Shown here: in pieces, positions 1 to 5,468 of the stretch
Numbering within the stretch: position 1 is the first letter of the stretch
Layout of the letters: every line of letters starts with the position of its first letter
From: Clostridiales bacterium UBA735
GTDB taxonomy: Bacteria; Bacillota; Clostridia; Oscillospirales; Oscillospiraceae
Direction of reading: 5' to 3'
Assembly (NCBI GenBank): GCA_002298695.1
Contig: DBLB01000038.1
Span: 1 to 5,493 of the forward strand
Length of the DNA stretch: 5,493 nucleotides
Program-made: the position numbers and the translations under genes
The notes under the pieces: generated by a model
Seen by the model: the letters and a program-made list of their open reading frames with translations, nothing else
What the model was told of the DNA's origin: nothing
The model's database searches: none

Positions 1-805
1 TGATGGCACGCAGACGGCCGATCTCGTATTTGGAGACAAGGATATAGAAGATCTGTACCGGCTGGCCCGTATATTCGCCGATGCCTTCGTAGCGCGTGAC
101 ACCGCGGTGGAGGTCGACCAGGATCTCCCGCTCCATCTCGGGGCTTCGCACCTTGGTGATGACCGTGACCTCCACGTTGATGTTCTGCATATGCAGTTTA
201 TCTATGACCGTCGTGGAAACAAACGAAAAAAGGATGGAATAGATGGCCGTGGAGAGGCTGAAAGCCGCAGCGCAGACGGAATAGAGCAGCAGATTCCAGA
301 TCAGGTTCACATGTCCGATGCTGGTATGCGAGCCGCTTTTCAGCAGCATCATGCCGACCACATCCATGCCGCCGCTCGTGCCGCCCATCCAGAGAGTCAG
401 GCCGATGCTGCACCCGCAGAGCATGCCGCCGATGAGGCAGCGCGCCAGCTGGTCGCCGGAGAGGATATCGATGTGCGGAATCAGCGAGAGGAAGACGGCC
501 GACCCAGTGACGGAAAGCAGCGTCTTGAGCACAACGCCGCGATCCAGCCGCCGCCATGCATAGAGCAGAATAGGCAGGTTGATGGCATAGTTGATGAGAC
601 CGGCAATGTCAAAGCGCGGCGTCCGGCCCGTGACATGGATCAGAAGCGTCCGCAGCAGCTGTGAAAGGCCCATGATCCCTCCGGTATACAGCCCGGCAGG
701 CACCACAAACAGATTCATTCCGATCGAATAGAGCAGCGTCCCGGCCAGAATGGCCGCGCACTGCGCCGCCTGAAGCGTCGTTCGCTTTTGCAGGATCTTC
801 TGCAT
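1..805 (-). CDS. YitT family membrane protein with C-terminal DUF2179 domain (3' end cut by window edge)
   Basis: The reading frame is open from the ATG at 805 to the window edge, giving 268 codons; family members are usually about 280-290 residues, so only a short C-terminal tail is missing. The N-terminal part is hydrophobic, with probable membrane segments near residues 13-37, 66-85, 92-112, 119-140 and 166-203. It contains the glycine-rich stretches typical of the family, such as VPAGLYTGGIMG (35-46) and WMGGTSGGMDVVG (139-151). From about residue 212 a soluble DUF2179 domain follows, with RGVTRYEGIGEYTG (234-247). The start is fixed by an AAGGGAG ribosome binding site 8 bases upstream and by a promoter at 851-879. 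YitT proteins are common multi-pass membrane proteins of Firmicutes whose transported substrate or role is not established; I do not assign one. It is monocistronic on its 5' side, since a terminator separates it from the GntR gene. Confidence 0.93.
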   Translation of the reverse strand, partial: MQKILQKRTTLQAAQCAAILAGTLLYSIGMNLFVVPAGLYTGGIMGLSQLLRTLLIHVTGRTPRFDIAGLINYAINLPILLYAWRRLDRGVVLKTLLSVTGSAVFLSLIPHIDILSGDQLARCLIGGMLCGCSIGLTLWMGGTSGGMDVVGMMLLKSGSHTSIGHVNLIWNLLLYSVCAAAFSLSTAIYSILFSFVSTTVIDKLHMQNINVEVTVITKVRSPEMEREILVDLHRGVTRYEGIGEYTGQPVQIFYILVSKYEIGRLRAI

Positions 806-850
806 ATCGTTTTCTCCCTTCCGGGCAGATGAAAAGTTTGATGCACGGAC

Positions 851-879
851 AGCATAGCACACCCATTTGGGAAAAGCAA
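851..879 (-). promoter_or_regulatory. Promoter of the YitT-family gene
   Basis: On the minus strand there is TTGCTT (874-879), a 17-base spacer, then TATGCT (851-856), preceded by TGC, which makes an extended -10 element. Transcription would begin near 844, leaving a leader of about 40 bases that includes the AAGGGAG ribosome binding site. It lies just downstream of the GntR terminator, so the YitT gene appears to be transcribed independently. Confidence 0.65.
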
Positions 880-902
880 GCGTCATTTTTGAAACGCGAA
901 GC

Positions 903-936
903 GAACAAAAATGCCCGCGGGAGATCCCGCGGGCAT
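903..936 (-). terminator. Rho-independent terminator of the GntR-family gene
   Basis: Positions 911-936 form a near-perfect palindrome, ATGCCCGCGGGA then GA then its complement, giving an 11-bp GC-rich stem with a four-base loop. On the minus strand it is followed by five T, a G and two T (911 down to 904). It starts 16 bases after the GntR stop codon. The plus-strand side has no T-run, so it acts leftward only. Confidence 0.85.
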
Positions 937-952
937 CCGGATATGGCAAGAT

Positions 953-1612
953 TCAGGGTGTTTCGCCGTAGTTGATGAGGTTGGTCCGTTCAACCGTATG
1001 ATTCAGATGCCACCGCATGCACTCCTGCGCACGCGCCGAGTCGCGGCTCTCCACTGCGGAGACAATGCGGAAATGCGCCGCCGCACCCTCGGCCCCCAGC
1101 ACACCGATGTTCTGTTCGAACATGGTCTGAAACGCGGGAACCAGCAGATCAAAGACGCGGATTATGACCTCGTTGCGCGTGGCATGGGCAAGAATGGAGT
1201 GGAACTCGGAATCGTAAAATGCGATATCGTTCGGCGTCTGGGCGTCGCGCATCTGCTCCGTGGCGGCATAGAGACGGGCAATGACATCGGCATCCGCCCG
1301 CTGCGCCGCAAGCCCCGCGATCTCCGTCTCCAGAATACGCCGGAACTCGAACAGATCCATCCGGCTGAACTGCGTATGCTCAAACGTCGTGCCGCCCGGC
1401 TGCGGCACGTGCAGGACAAAGCTGCCCCGCCCCTTCTGCGTCTCGATCAGTCCCTGGGCCTGCAGCATGCTCAGCGCATTGCGCACGGAAAGGCGGCTGA
1501 CACCGAATAATTCGCACAGCTGCGTCTCGGACGGGAGCTTCTGCCCCGCCGCCAGCGCGCCGGAGAGGATCTGTTCCCGGAGCTGTGCTGCTGCAAACTC
1601 ACATTTTTTCAT
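953..1612 (-). CDS. GntR family transcriptional regulator, FadR subfamily with FCD ligand-binding domain
   Basis: This 219-residue protein has the usual FadR-subfamily length. A winged helix-turn-helix occupies roughly residues 5-68, with the GntR signature LPSETQLCELFGVSR (26-40), then SVRNALSMLQAQGLI (42-56) and the wing GRGSFV (61-66). An all-helical FCD domain follows from about 85 to 210. The residues that bind a metal ion in many FCD domains are all in place: D134 and H138 (in FYDSEFH), H180 and H202. It is therefore likely to sense a carboxylate-containing metabolite through a bound metal; this is family knowledge, and the ligand is unknown. ATG at 1612 is supported by GGAGGG six bases upstream. 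The gene is divergent from the D-2-hydroxyacid dehydrogenase and shares a 185-bp control region with it, the standard arrangement for a regulator controlling itself and the neighbouring enzyme. Regulation of that enzyme is inferred. Confidence 0.93.
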   Translation of the reverse strand: MKKCEFAAAQLREQILSGALAAGQKLPSETQLCELFGVSRLSVRNALSMLQAQGLIETQKGRGSFVLHVPQPGGTTFEHTQFSRMDLFEFRRILETEIAGLAAQRADADVIARLYAATEQMRDAQTPNDIAFYDSEFHSILAHATRNEVIIRVFDLLVPAFQTMFEQNIGVLGAEGAAAHFRIVSAVESRDSARAQECMRWHLNHTVERTNLINYGETP

Positions 1613-1642
1613 TTGCTGCCCTCCAACCTGTATGCTAAGTTT

Positions 1643-1671
1643 ATTATAGACTACTTTGCATTCTTTGTCAA
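1643..1671 (-). promoter_or_regulatory. Promoter of the GntR-family gene (perfect consensus)
   Basis: The minus strand reads TTGACA (1666-1671), a 17-base spacer, then TATAAT (1643-1648), an exact match to the vegetative sigma consensus. The start of transcription would fall near 1636, about 24 bases before the ATG. Such a strong promoter on a repressor gene suggests that it is held down by autoregulation. A half-site AACTTA (minus strand, 1636-1641), also found in the palindrome at 1754-1770, sits at the predicted start point. Confidence 0.85.
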
Positions 1672-1720
1672 TTTCTTCTGAAAATATTTATATAATCGAA
1701 TTGACAAATGCTGTTTTGTC
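1664..1720. promoter_or_regulatory. Inverted repeats spanning the facing -35 boxes (candidate operator region)
   Basis: TTTGTCAATT (1664-1673) is exactly complementary to AATTGACAAA (1699-1708); these arms contain the -35 boxes of the two divergent promoters. GACAAA (1703-1708) also pairs with a further TTTGTC (1715-1720), six bases away, inside the spacer of the rightward promoter. Six bases of each arm are explained by the shared TTGACA consensus, but the identical flanks and the third copy are not. A regulator bound here could block both promoters. That a protein binds here is inference. Confidence 0.35.
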
Positions 1721-1729
1721 CGTTATGAT
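1701..1729 (+). promoter_or_regulatory. Promoter of the D-2-hydroxyacid dehydrogenase gene
   Basis: TTGACA (1701-1706), a 17-base spacer and TATGAT (1724-1729) form a near-perfect vegetative promoter. Transcription should begin near 1736, leaving a leader of about 62 bases that holds the 17-bp palindrome at 1754-1770 and the AAGGAG ribosome binding site at 1782-1787. Confidence 0.85.
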
Positions 1730-1753
1730 AGAGGCAGATGTAATCCATATCCA

Positions 1754-1770
1754 AACTTATAATATAAGTT
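1754..1770. promoter_or_regulatory. Perfect 17-bp palindrome in the dehydrogenase leader (candidate GntR operator)
   Basis: AACTTATA, a single central A, then TATAAGTT: two perfect 8-bp arms around one base. It lies about 20 bases downstream of the predicted transcription start and 12 bases upstream of the ribosome binding site. GntR/FadR-type dimers typically bind palindromes of about this size with an odd centre, and a half-site of the same motif occurs at 1636-1641 near the start point of the GntR gene. It is too AT-rich to be a convincing RNA terminator. Binding by the adjacent GntR protein is inference; it could also be a weak mRNA hairpin. Confidence 0.5.
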
Positions 1771-1797
1771 GAAAATTGATAAAGGAGCTGGAATATC

Positions 1798-2763
1798 ATG
1801 AAAATTGTCGTTCTGGACGGTTATACCGAAAATCCCGGCGATCTGAGCTGGAAGGGTCTTGAGGCACTGGGTGACGTCACGGTCTACGACCGCACCGCGT
1901 ATGCCGAATCTCCCCTGATCGCCGAGCGCATCGGCGATGCCGAGATCGTCGTCATGAACAAGACCCCGATCTCCAAGGCAACCATCGACGCCTGCCCGAA
2001 TATCAAGCTCATCGCCGTGCTCGCGACCGGCTACAACGTCGTCGACTACAACTACGCCAAGGAAAAAGGCATCCCCGTCTGCAACGTCCCGACCTACGGC
2101 ACCGCCTCCGTCAGCCAGTTCTCCATCGCTCTGCTGCTGGAGATCTGCCACCACATCGGCCATCACAGCGAGTCCGTCCACGCGGGCAACTGGGCTTCCA
2201 ACAAGGACTGGTGCTACTGGGATTATCCGCTGATCGAGCTGGAAGGCAAGACGATCGGCATCATCGGCTTCGGCCGCATCGGTCAGGCGGAAGGCCGCGT
2301 CGCAAAGGCGCTCGGCATGAAGGTCCTCGCGCATGACCTGTATCCCAACGAATCCGGCAAGGCTATCGCCGAGTACGTCGACCTCGACACCCTGTATGCA
2401 CAGGCGGACGTCATCACGCTGCACTGCAACCTGACGCCGGAGAACACCGGCATGATCAACAAGGACTCCATTGCCAAGATGAAGGACGGCGTCATCCTCA
2501 TCAACAACGCCCGCGGCCAGCTGATCGTTGAGCAGGACGTCGCCGATGCACTGAACGCCGGTAAGATCGCAGGCGCCGGTCTGGACGTCGTCTACACCGA
2601 GCCGATCAAAGCCGACAACCCCCTGCTTCAGGCCAAGAACTGCATCATCACTCCGCACATCTCCTGGGCTCCGAAGGAGAGCCGCCAGAGAATCATGGAC
2701 ATCACCGTCGACAACGTCAAGGCATACCTCGACGGCAAGCCCATCAATGTCGTCAACCGCTGA
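1798..2763 (+). CDS. NAD-dependent D-2-hydroxyacid dehydrogenase, glycerate dehydrogenase/hydroxypyruvate reductase type
   Basis: This 321-residue cytosolic enzyme would interconvert a 2-keto acid and its D-2-hydroxy acid with NAD(H). The substrate-binding domain is split: residues 1 to about 100, and the C-terminal end. The Rossmann domain covers about 101-285 and has GxGxxG at 157-162 (GFGRIG); D180 at the end of the second strand favours NAD over NADP. The catalytic set is complete: R239 (NNARG), E268 (YTEP) and H287 (TPHISW). ATGYNVVD (76-83), VPTYGTASVSQ (97-107) and the HISWAP ending resemble glycerate dehydrogenases/hydroxypyruvate reductases, so that substrate is the best guess, but other small 2-keto acids are possible. 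ATG at 1798 follows AAGGAG (1782-1787) by 10 bases. Ile, Asn and Val codons end overwhelmingly in C, more so than in the neighbours, suggesting high expression. It is transcribed alone, divergent from the GntR regulator. Confidence 0.93.
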   Translation: MKIVVLDGYTENPGDLSWKGLEALGDVTVYDRTAYAESPLIAERIGDAEIVVMNKTPISKATIDACPNIKLIAVLATGYNVVDYNYAKEKGIPVCNVPTYGTASVSQFSIALLLEICHHIGHHSESVHAGNWASNKDWCYWDYPLIELEGKTIGIIGFGRIGQAEGRVAKALGMKVLAHDLYPNESGKAIAEYVDLDTLYAQADVITLHCNLTPENTGMINKDSIAKMKDGVILINNARGQLIVEQDVADALNAGKIAGAGLDVVYTEPIKADNPLLQAKNCIITPHISWAPKESRQRIMDITVDNVKAYLDGKPINVVNR

Positions 2764-2785
2764 TTTTTCTCTCCCCCCGCATAGA

Positions 2786-2823
2786 AACAGGGCCCCGTCC
2801 AAATGGTCGGGGCCCTGTTGATA
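2786..2823 (+). terminator. Hairpin terminator after the dehydrogenase gene
   Basis: AACAGGGCCCCG (2786-2797) pairs perfectly with CGGGGCCCTGTT (2808-2819), a 12-bp very stable stem. The ten-base loop can itself extend by two pairs. It begins 22 bases after the stop codon. The T-tract is poor (TTGAT), so it could work as a weak or two-way terminator between converging genes, or as a 3' end stabiliser. Confidence 0.6.
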
Positions 2824-2882
2824 CTGTCAGAAACGATGGAATGCAGTTCTGAGACAGAGCAGCAGGGGAGGTGTGAAGGGTC

Positions 2883-2926
2883 AAAAGCCCCTGCACGCCG
2901 CACAGAAGTGTGCGGCATGCAGGGGC
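2883..2926 (-). terminator. Rho-independent terminator of the FGGY-family gene
   Basis: GCCCCTGCA (2887-2895) pairs with TGCAGGGGC (2918-2926); after one C-A mismatch, GCCGCACA (2897-2904) pairs with TGTGCGGC (2909-2916) around a four-base loop. On the minus strand the stem is followed by TTTT (2886-2883). It begins within six bases of the stop codon of the gene it ends. Confidence 0.8.
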
Positions 2927-2931
2927 CCGTC

Positions 2932-4422
2932 TTATTTCGGCATGTGCATGATGTCCTTGAGGGCGGGATAAAGGGCCGCGTAGCGGGCCTTTGTGCGGGC
3001 GTAGGCGTCCTGTGTGGACGGATCCGGATCGATGCAGGCGCCGTCCTTGATCTTCATCGTAGCCTCCTCCAGATCACGGTAGAGGCCGATGCCGACGCCG
3101 GCAGCTGCCGCCGCACCGAGGCTGGTGGCATTATCAGAGAAGATGGATACATCCTGCAATGTCACATCGCAGACGTCGGCGATGATCTGCTCCCAGAATT
3201 TCGAGTGTGCGCCGCCGCCGATGATCTGCATGCGCTCGATGTCGTGCCGCTCTCGCATGACATCGAGGATCTGGCTGAGGCTGCATGCGACGCCCTCGAG
3301 CACGGCGCGCAGGAAATGCTCGCGCCGATGCTTCGTCGTCATGCCGAAGAAAACGCCCTGCGCCTGATCGTCCATGACAGGAGAACGCTCACCGAAAATG
3401 TAGGGCAGATAGACCAGCCCTTCGCTGCCTGGAGCGACGTTGGCGGCTCCGGCGTCGAACGCGCGCGGCGTAGCGACCTCGAAGATCTGCTGTGCCCAGT
3501 TGACCGAGCGGCAGGCGCTCATGGCCTTGCCGGAGGCGTAATACGCCTCACCGTCCATGGTACAGATGTTGAATACCCGGTGCTCCGGGTCGATAAACGG
3601 CTCCGCCATCTGCCCGGAGATCCAGGCGCGGCTTTCCAGCTCCAGCAGGAAATCGCCGTTTTTCGCCGTACCGCCGCCGACCATGGCGCAGGCCGACGTC
3701 CCGCCGCCAACGGAAACGGGGATCCCCGCCCGCAGGCCGAGATGTCCGGCGGCCTCTTCGGTCAGAGGGCCTGCAATCTCACAGCCCGTGTGCAGGGTCG
3801 GGAATTTGGCTGGGTCAAGACCGAGCGCGCGGAAGAAGTCGCGGTCGTAGCTGCGGCTTTTCAGATTGACCAGCGCGCCATAGGAGGCGTCAGAGAGGTC
3901 GGTGGAGTCGAGATTTCCGGTCAGGCGGTAGACCAGATAGTCCTTGGCCTGCAAAATCTTATACGTCTTTTCATAGAGCTCCGGCTGCTCGTGGCGCAGC
4001 CAGACGCTCTTGCAGAGCGTATTCTGCGCGATGAGCACATTTCCGGTCTCGCGGTAGAAATAATCGCCGCCAAAGCCCGCCTGAAGCCGGCGGGCATAGT
4101 CTGCCGCGCGCGTGTCACTGTAGATCATGGCACGCTGGAGCACCTGCCCGTCGCGATCCATCGGCAGGCAGCCCCACATGTGGCCGCAGATGCCGATACC
4201 GTCGACGCGCTTGACATACTCCGGCACAAGTTCGCGCAGCATGAGCATGGCCCGCACAGCGCTCATCCACCAGTCGGCAGCGTCCTGCTCCACAATGCCG
4301 CCGGGCTTGCGGCGCGTGGGATAGGTCGTCGTCACATTGCGCAGAATGTTCAGGTCTTCGTCCATCAGCGAGGCCCGCAGGCCGCTGGAACCGATATCAA
4401 AAACCAGCAAAACGGTGTGCAA
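2932..4422 (-). CDS. FGGY-family carbohydrate kinase homologue with altered catalytic residues
   Basis: At 496 residues this has the full length of xylulokinase-like FGGY proteins, with no frameshift. FGGY_N (about 4-255) shows DIGSSG (9-14), substrate-loop GHMWG (80-84), the signature around K138-W141 and KDYLVYRLTG (160-169). FGGY_C (about 275-450) shows PYIFGERSP (340-348), IIGGGAHSKFW (400-410) and ATSLGAAAAAG (432-442). Normal members phosphorylate a sugar or polyol with ATP in the cytosol. Two key places differ: GGG (239-241) is followed by T-S-A where the catalytic Asp is expected, and the phosphate-binding GTS motif reads E-S-R (263-265). It may thus be inactive or re-purposed; the substrate is unknown. 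The start is TTG at 4422: a stop codon lies three codons upstream in frame, GAGGTG sits seven to eight bases before it, and no ATG precedes the conserved first strand. It converges on the dehydrogenase and diverges from the IclR gene, which probably regulates it (inference). I could not identify its promoter with confidence. Confidence 0.88.
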   Translation of the reverse strand: MHTVLLVFDIGSSGLRASLMDEDLNILRNVTTTYPTRRKPGGIVEQDAADWWMSAVRAMLMLRELVPEYVKRVDGIGICGHMWGCLPMDRDGQVLQRAMIYSDTRAADYARRLQAGFGGDYFYRETGNVLIAQNTLCKSVWLRHEQPELYEKTYKILQAKDYLVYRLTGNLDSTDLSDASYGALVNLKSRSYDRDFFRALGLDPAKFPTLHTGCEIAGPLTEEAAGHLGLRAGIPVSVGGGTSACAMVGGGTAKNGDFLLELESRAWISGQMAEPFIDPEHRVFNICTMDGEAYYASGKAMSACRSVNWAQQIFEVATPRAFDAGAANVAPGSEGLVYLPYIFGERSPVMDDQAQGVFFGMTTKHRREHFLRAVLEGVACSLSQILDVMRERHDIERMQIIGGGAHSKFWEQIIADVCDVTLQDVSIFSDNATSLGAAAAAGVGIGLYRDLEEATMKIKDGACIDPDPSTQDAYARTKARYAALYPALKDIMHMPK

Positions 4423-4497
4423 TCCGTATCACCTCAAAGGAAGTTTCGCGGCGCTGCCGCATTTTTATTTTAATATATATTTCAGGAAAAAGGAATG

Positions 4498-4557
4498 CCT
4501 ATTTTCAATTTTTCGCAGAAAGATTTGCACCAGGCGTTCGGCAATGTTGAAAATAGG
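4498..4557. promoter_or_regulatory. Perfect 11-bp inverted repeat between the FGGY and IclR genes (candidate operator pair)
   Basis: CCTATTTTCAA (4498-4508) is exactly complementary to TTGAAAATAGG (4547-4557), with 38 bases between them and arm centres 49 bp apart. The right arm ends two bases before the -35 box of the IclR promoter. IclR-family proteins often bind paired sites in the gap to a divergent target gene, so this is a plausible autoregulatory and kinase-gene control site. No binding is shown by the sequence itself. Confidence 0.45.
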
Positions 4558-4559
4558 AC

Positions 4560-4588
4560 TTGTTTATCGAACCGCTGCGTGATATACT
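4560..4588 (+). promoter_or_regulatory. Promoter of the IclR-family gene
   Basis: TTGTTT (4560-4565), a 17-base spacer and TATACT (4583-4588), with TGA just before the -10 hexamer giving an extended -10. Transcription would start near 4595, about 20 bases before the ATG, with an AGAGGA ribosome binding site at 4603-4608. Confidence 0.7.
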
Positions 4589-4614
4589 GAAAAAAACGAA
4601 AGAGAGGATATCCC

Positions 4615-5391
4615 ATGGCCGAGATTGAGAGCAAGACCATCCATTCCGTCGCAAAAGCAATCCATCTGCTCGATCTGATGACCGCAGGCGGCGCGCCCAT
4701 GTCGCTGACAGAGCTTTATCAGAAGACCGGCTGGCCGAAGAGCACGATTCATGGGCTGCTCTCCACGATGCGGGAGTCCGGGTTGATCGAGCAGAATGCC
4801 AGCGGGAAATACTGGCTGGGGCTTCGGCTGTTTGAATACGGCTGTGCCGTCTCCAACGCATGGGACATCGGAGCGATTGCACGCCCGTATATGCAGGAGC
4901 TGAGCGAGAAGCTGGGTGAGTCTGTATTTTTATCCGTGCTCGAACGCGCGGCAGTCGTAACGCTGGCCGAGGTGGAGAGTCGCGCCAGTCTGCGCGTGGT
5001 GTCCGAGGTCGGCGCGCGGCTTCCGATCCACTGCACGTCGCAGGGCAAGCTCTTCCTTGCCTTCGGCACACAGGCCGAGGCGCGGCGTCTGCTGACGCTG
5101 AAACCGTTGGAGGCATACACACCGCGGACGCTGACGAGCTACGAGCAGTTCCAACCGGAGTTGGCAAAGATCCGCGGCCAGGGCTACGCACTGGAAAATG
5201 AGGAATACAAGCATGGTCTGCGCTCAGTATCTGCACCAGTACGCAATGCGGCCGGCGAGGTGATCTATGCGATCGGCTGCATCGGCATTTCGCGGACGGG
5301 CTTCAGCGATACGCCGTCTGCTGCGGCCGAGCAGCTGCGCACAGCCGCGCTCGCCATTTCACGCCAGATCGGCTATCACGGCGCACCGTAA
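4615..5391 (+). CDS. IclR family transcriptional regulator
   Basis: The 258-residue protein has the standard IclR length and two-domain layout. The N-terminal winged helix-turn-helix covers about residues 7-66: SVAKAIHLLDLM (11-22), then the helix-turn-helix LTELYQKTGWPKSTIHGLLS (31-50) and wing residues GKYWLGLRLFEYG (64-76). The C-terminal effector-binding domain covers about 85-253, with the family motifs LPIHCTSQGKLFLAF (136-150), GYALENEEYKHGLRSVSAPV (190-209) and GEVIYAIG (214-221). Members are DNA-binding dimers or tetramers that act as repressors or activators in response to small metabolites; the ligand here is unknown. ATG at 4615 follows AGAGGA by six bases. The gene is divergent from the FGGY-family gene, its most likely target. 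No convincing terminator follows, so some read-through into the downstream tRNA is possible. Confidence 0.93.
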   Translation: MAEIESKTIHSVAKAIHLLDLMTAGGAPMSLTELYQKTGWPKSTIHGLLSTMRESGLIEQNASGKYWLGLRLFEYGCAVSNAWDIGAIARPYMQELSEKLGESVFLSVLERAAVVTLAEVESRASLRVVSEVGARLPIHCTSQGKLFLAFGTQAEARRLLTLKPLEAYTPRTLTSYEQFQPELAKIRGQGYALENEEYKHGLRSVSAPVRNAAGEVIYAIGCIGISRTGFSDTPSAAAEQLRTAALAISRQIGYHGAP

Positions 5392-5420
5392 AATAATCAT
5401 ACTTTTTTGCACAAGAGGGC

Positions 5421-5449
5421 TTGACAAACGTCCCTTGTACCGCTATAAT
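5421..5449 (+). promoter_or_regulatory. Promoter of the tRNA gene (perfect consensus)
   Basis: TTGACA (5421-5426), exactly 17 bases, then TATAAT (5444-5449): a perfect vegetative promoter, as expected for a stable RNA. Transcription would begin near 5456, about 13 bases before the mature tRNA end. Confidence 0.88.
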
Positions 5450-5468
5450 TATCCATGCTGTTTGAGCC

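Noticed and set aside
911..1510. A 199-codon open frame on the plus strand
   Set aside because: It starts inside the GntR terminator hairpin and is antisense to the GntR gene, whose domains and conserved residues are clear.
1723..2802. A 359-codon open frame on the minus strand
   Set aside because: It is the antisense shadow of the dehydrogenase, with low-complexity Asp/Val-rich translation. It runs through both the promoter and the terminator of that gene.
4448..4471. GCGGC-GCT-GCCGC hairpin followed by a T-rich run on the plus strand
   Set aside because: It looks like a small terminator, but no plus-strand gene ends here; it falls in the probable leader of the minus-strand FGGY gene, where the T-run is on the wrong side. 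The 5-bp stem is short.
2803..4473. A 556-codon open frame on the plus strand
   Set aside because: It lies antisense to the FGGY-family gene, whose translation matches a known fold throughout; the plus-strand product has no recognisable motif and no ribosome binding site. Long antisense frames are common in GC-rich coding DNA.
5380..5412. Possible terminator after the IclR gene (ACGG-CGCA-CCGT, then a TTTTTT run)
   Set aside because: The stem has only four pairs, overlaps the last codons and is separated from the T-run by about a dozen bases, so it does not meet the usual form.
5413..5439. Imperfect inverted repeat ACAAGAGGG / CCCTTGT around the -35 box of the tRNA promoter
   Set aside because: A two-base bulge is needed to pair the arms, and an operator on a stable RNA promoter is not expected. 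It is probably chance.
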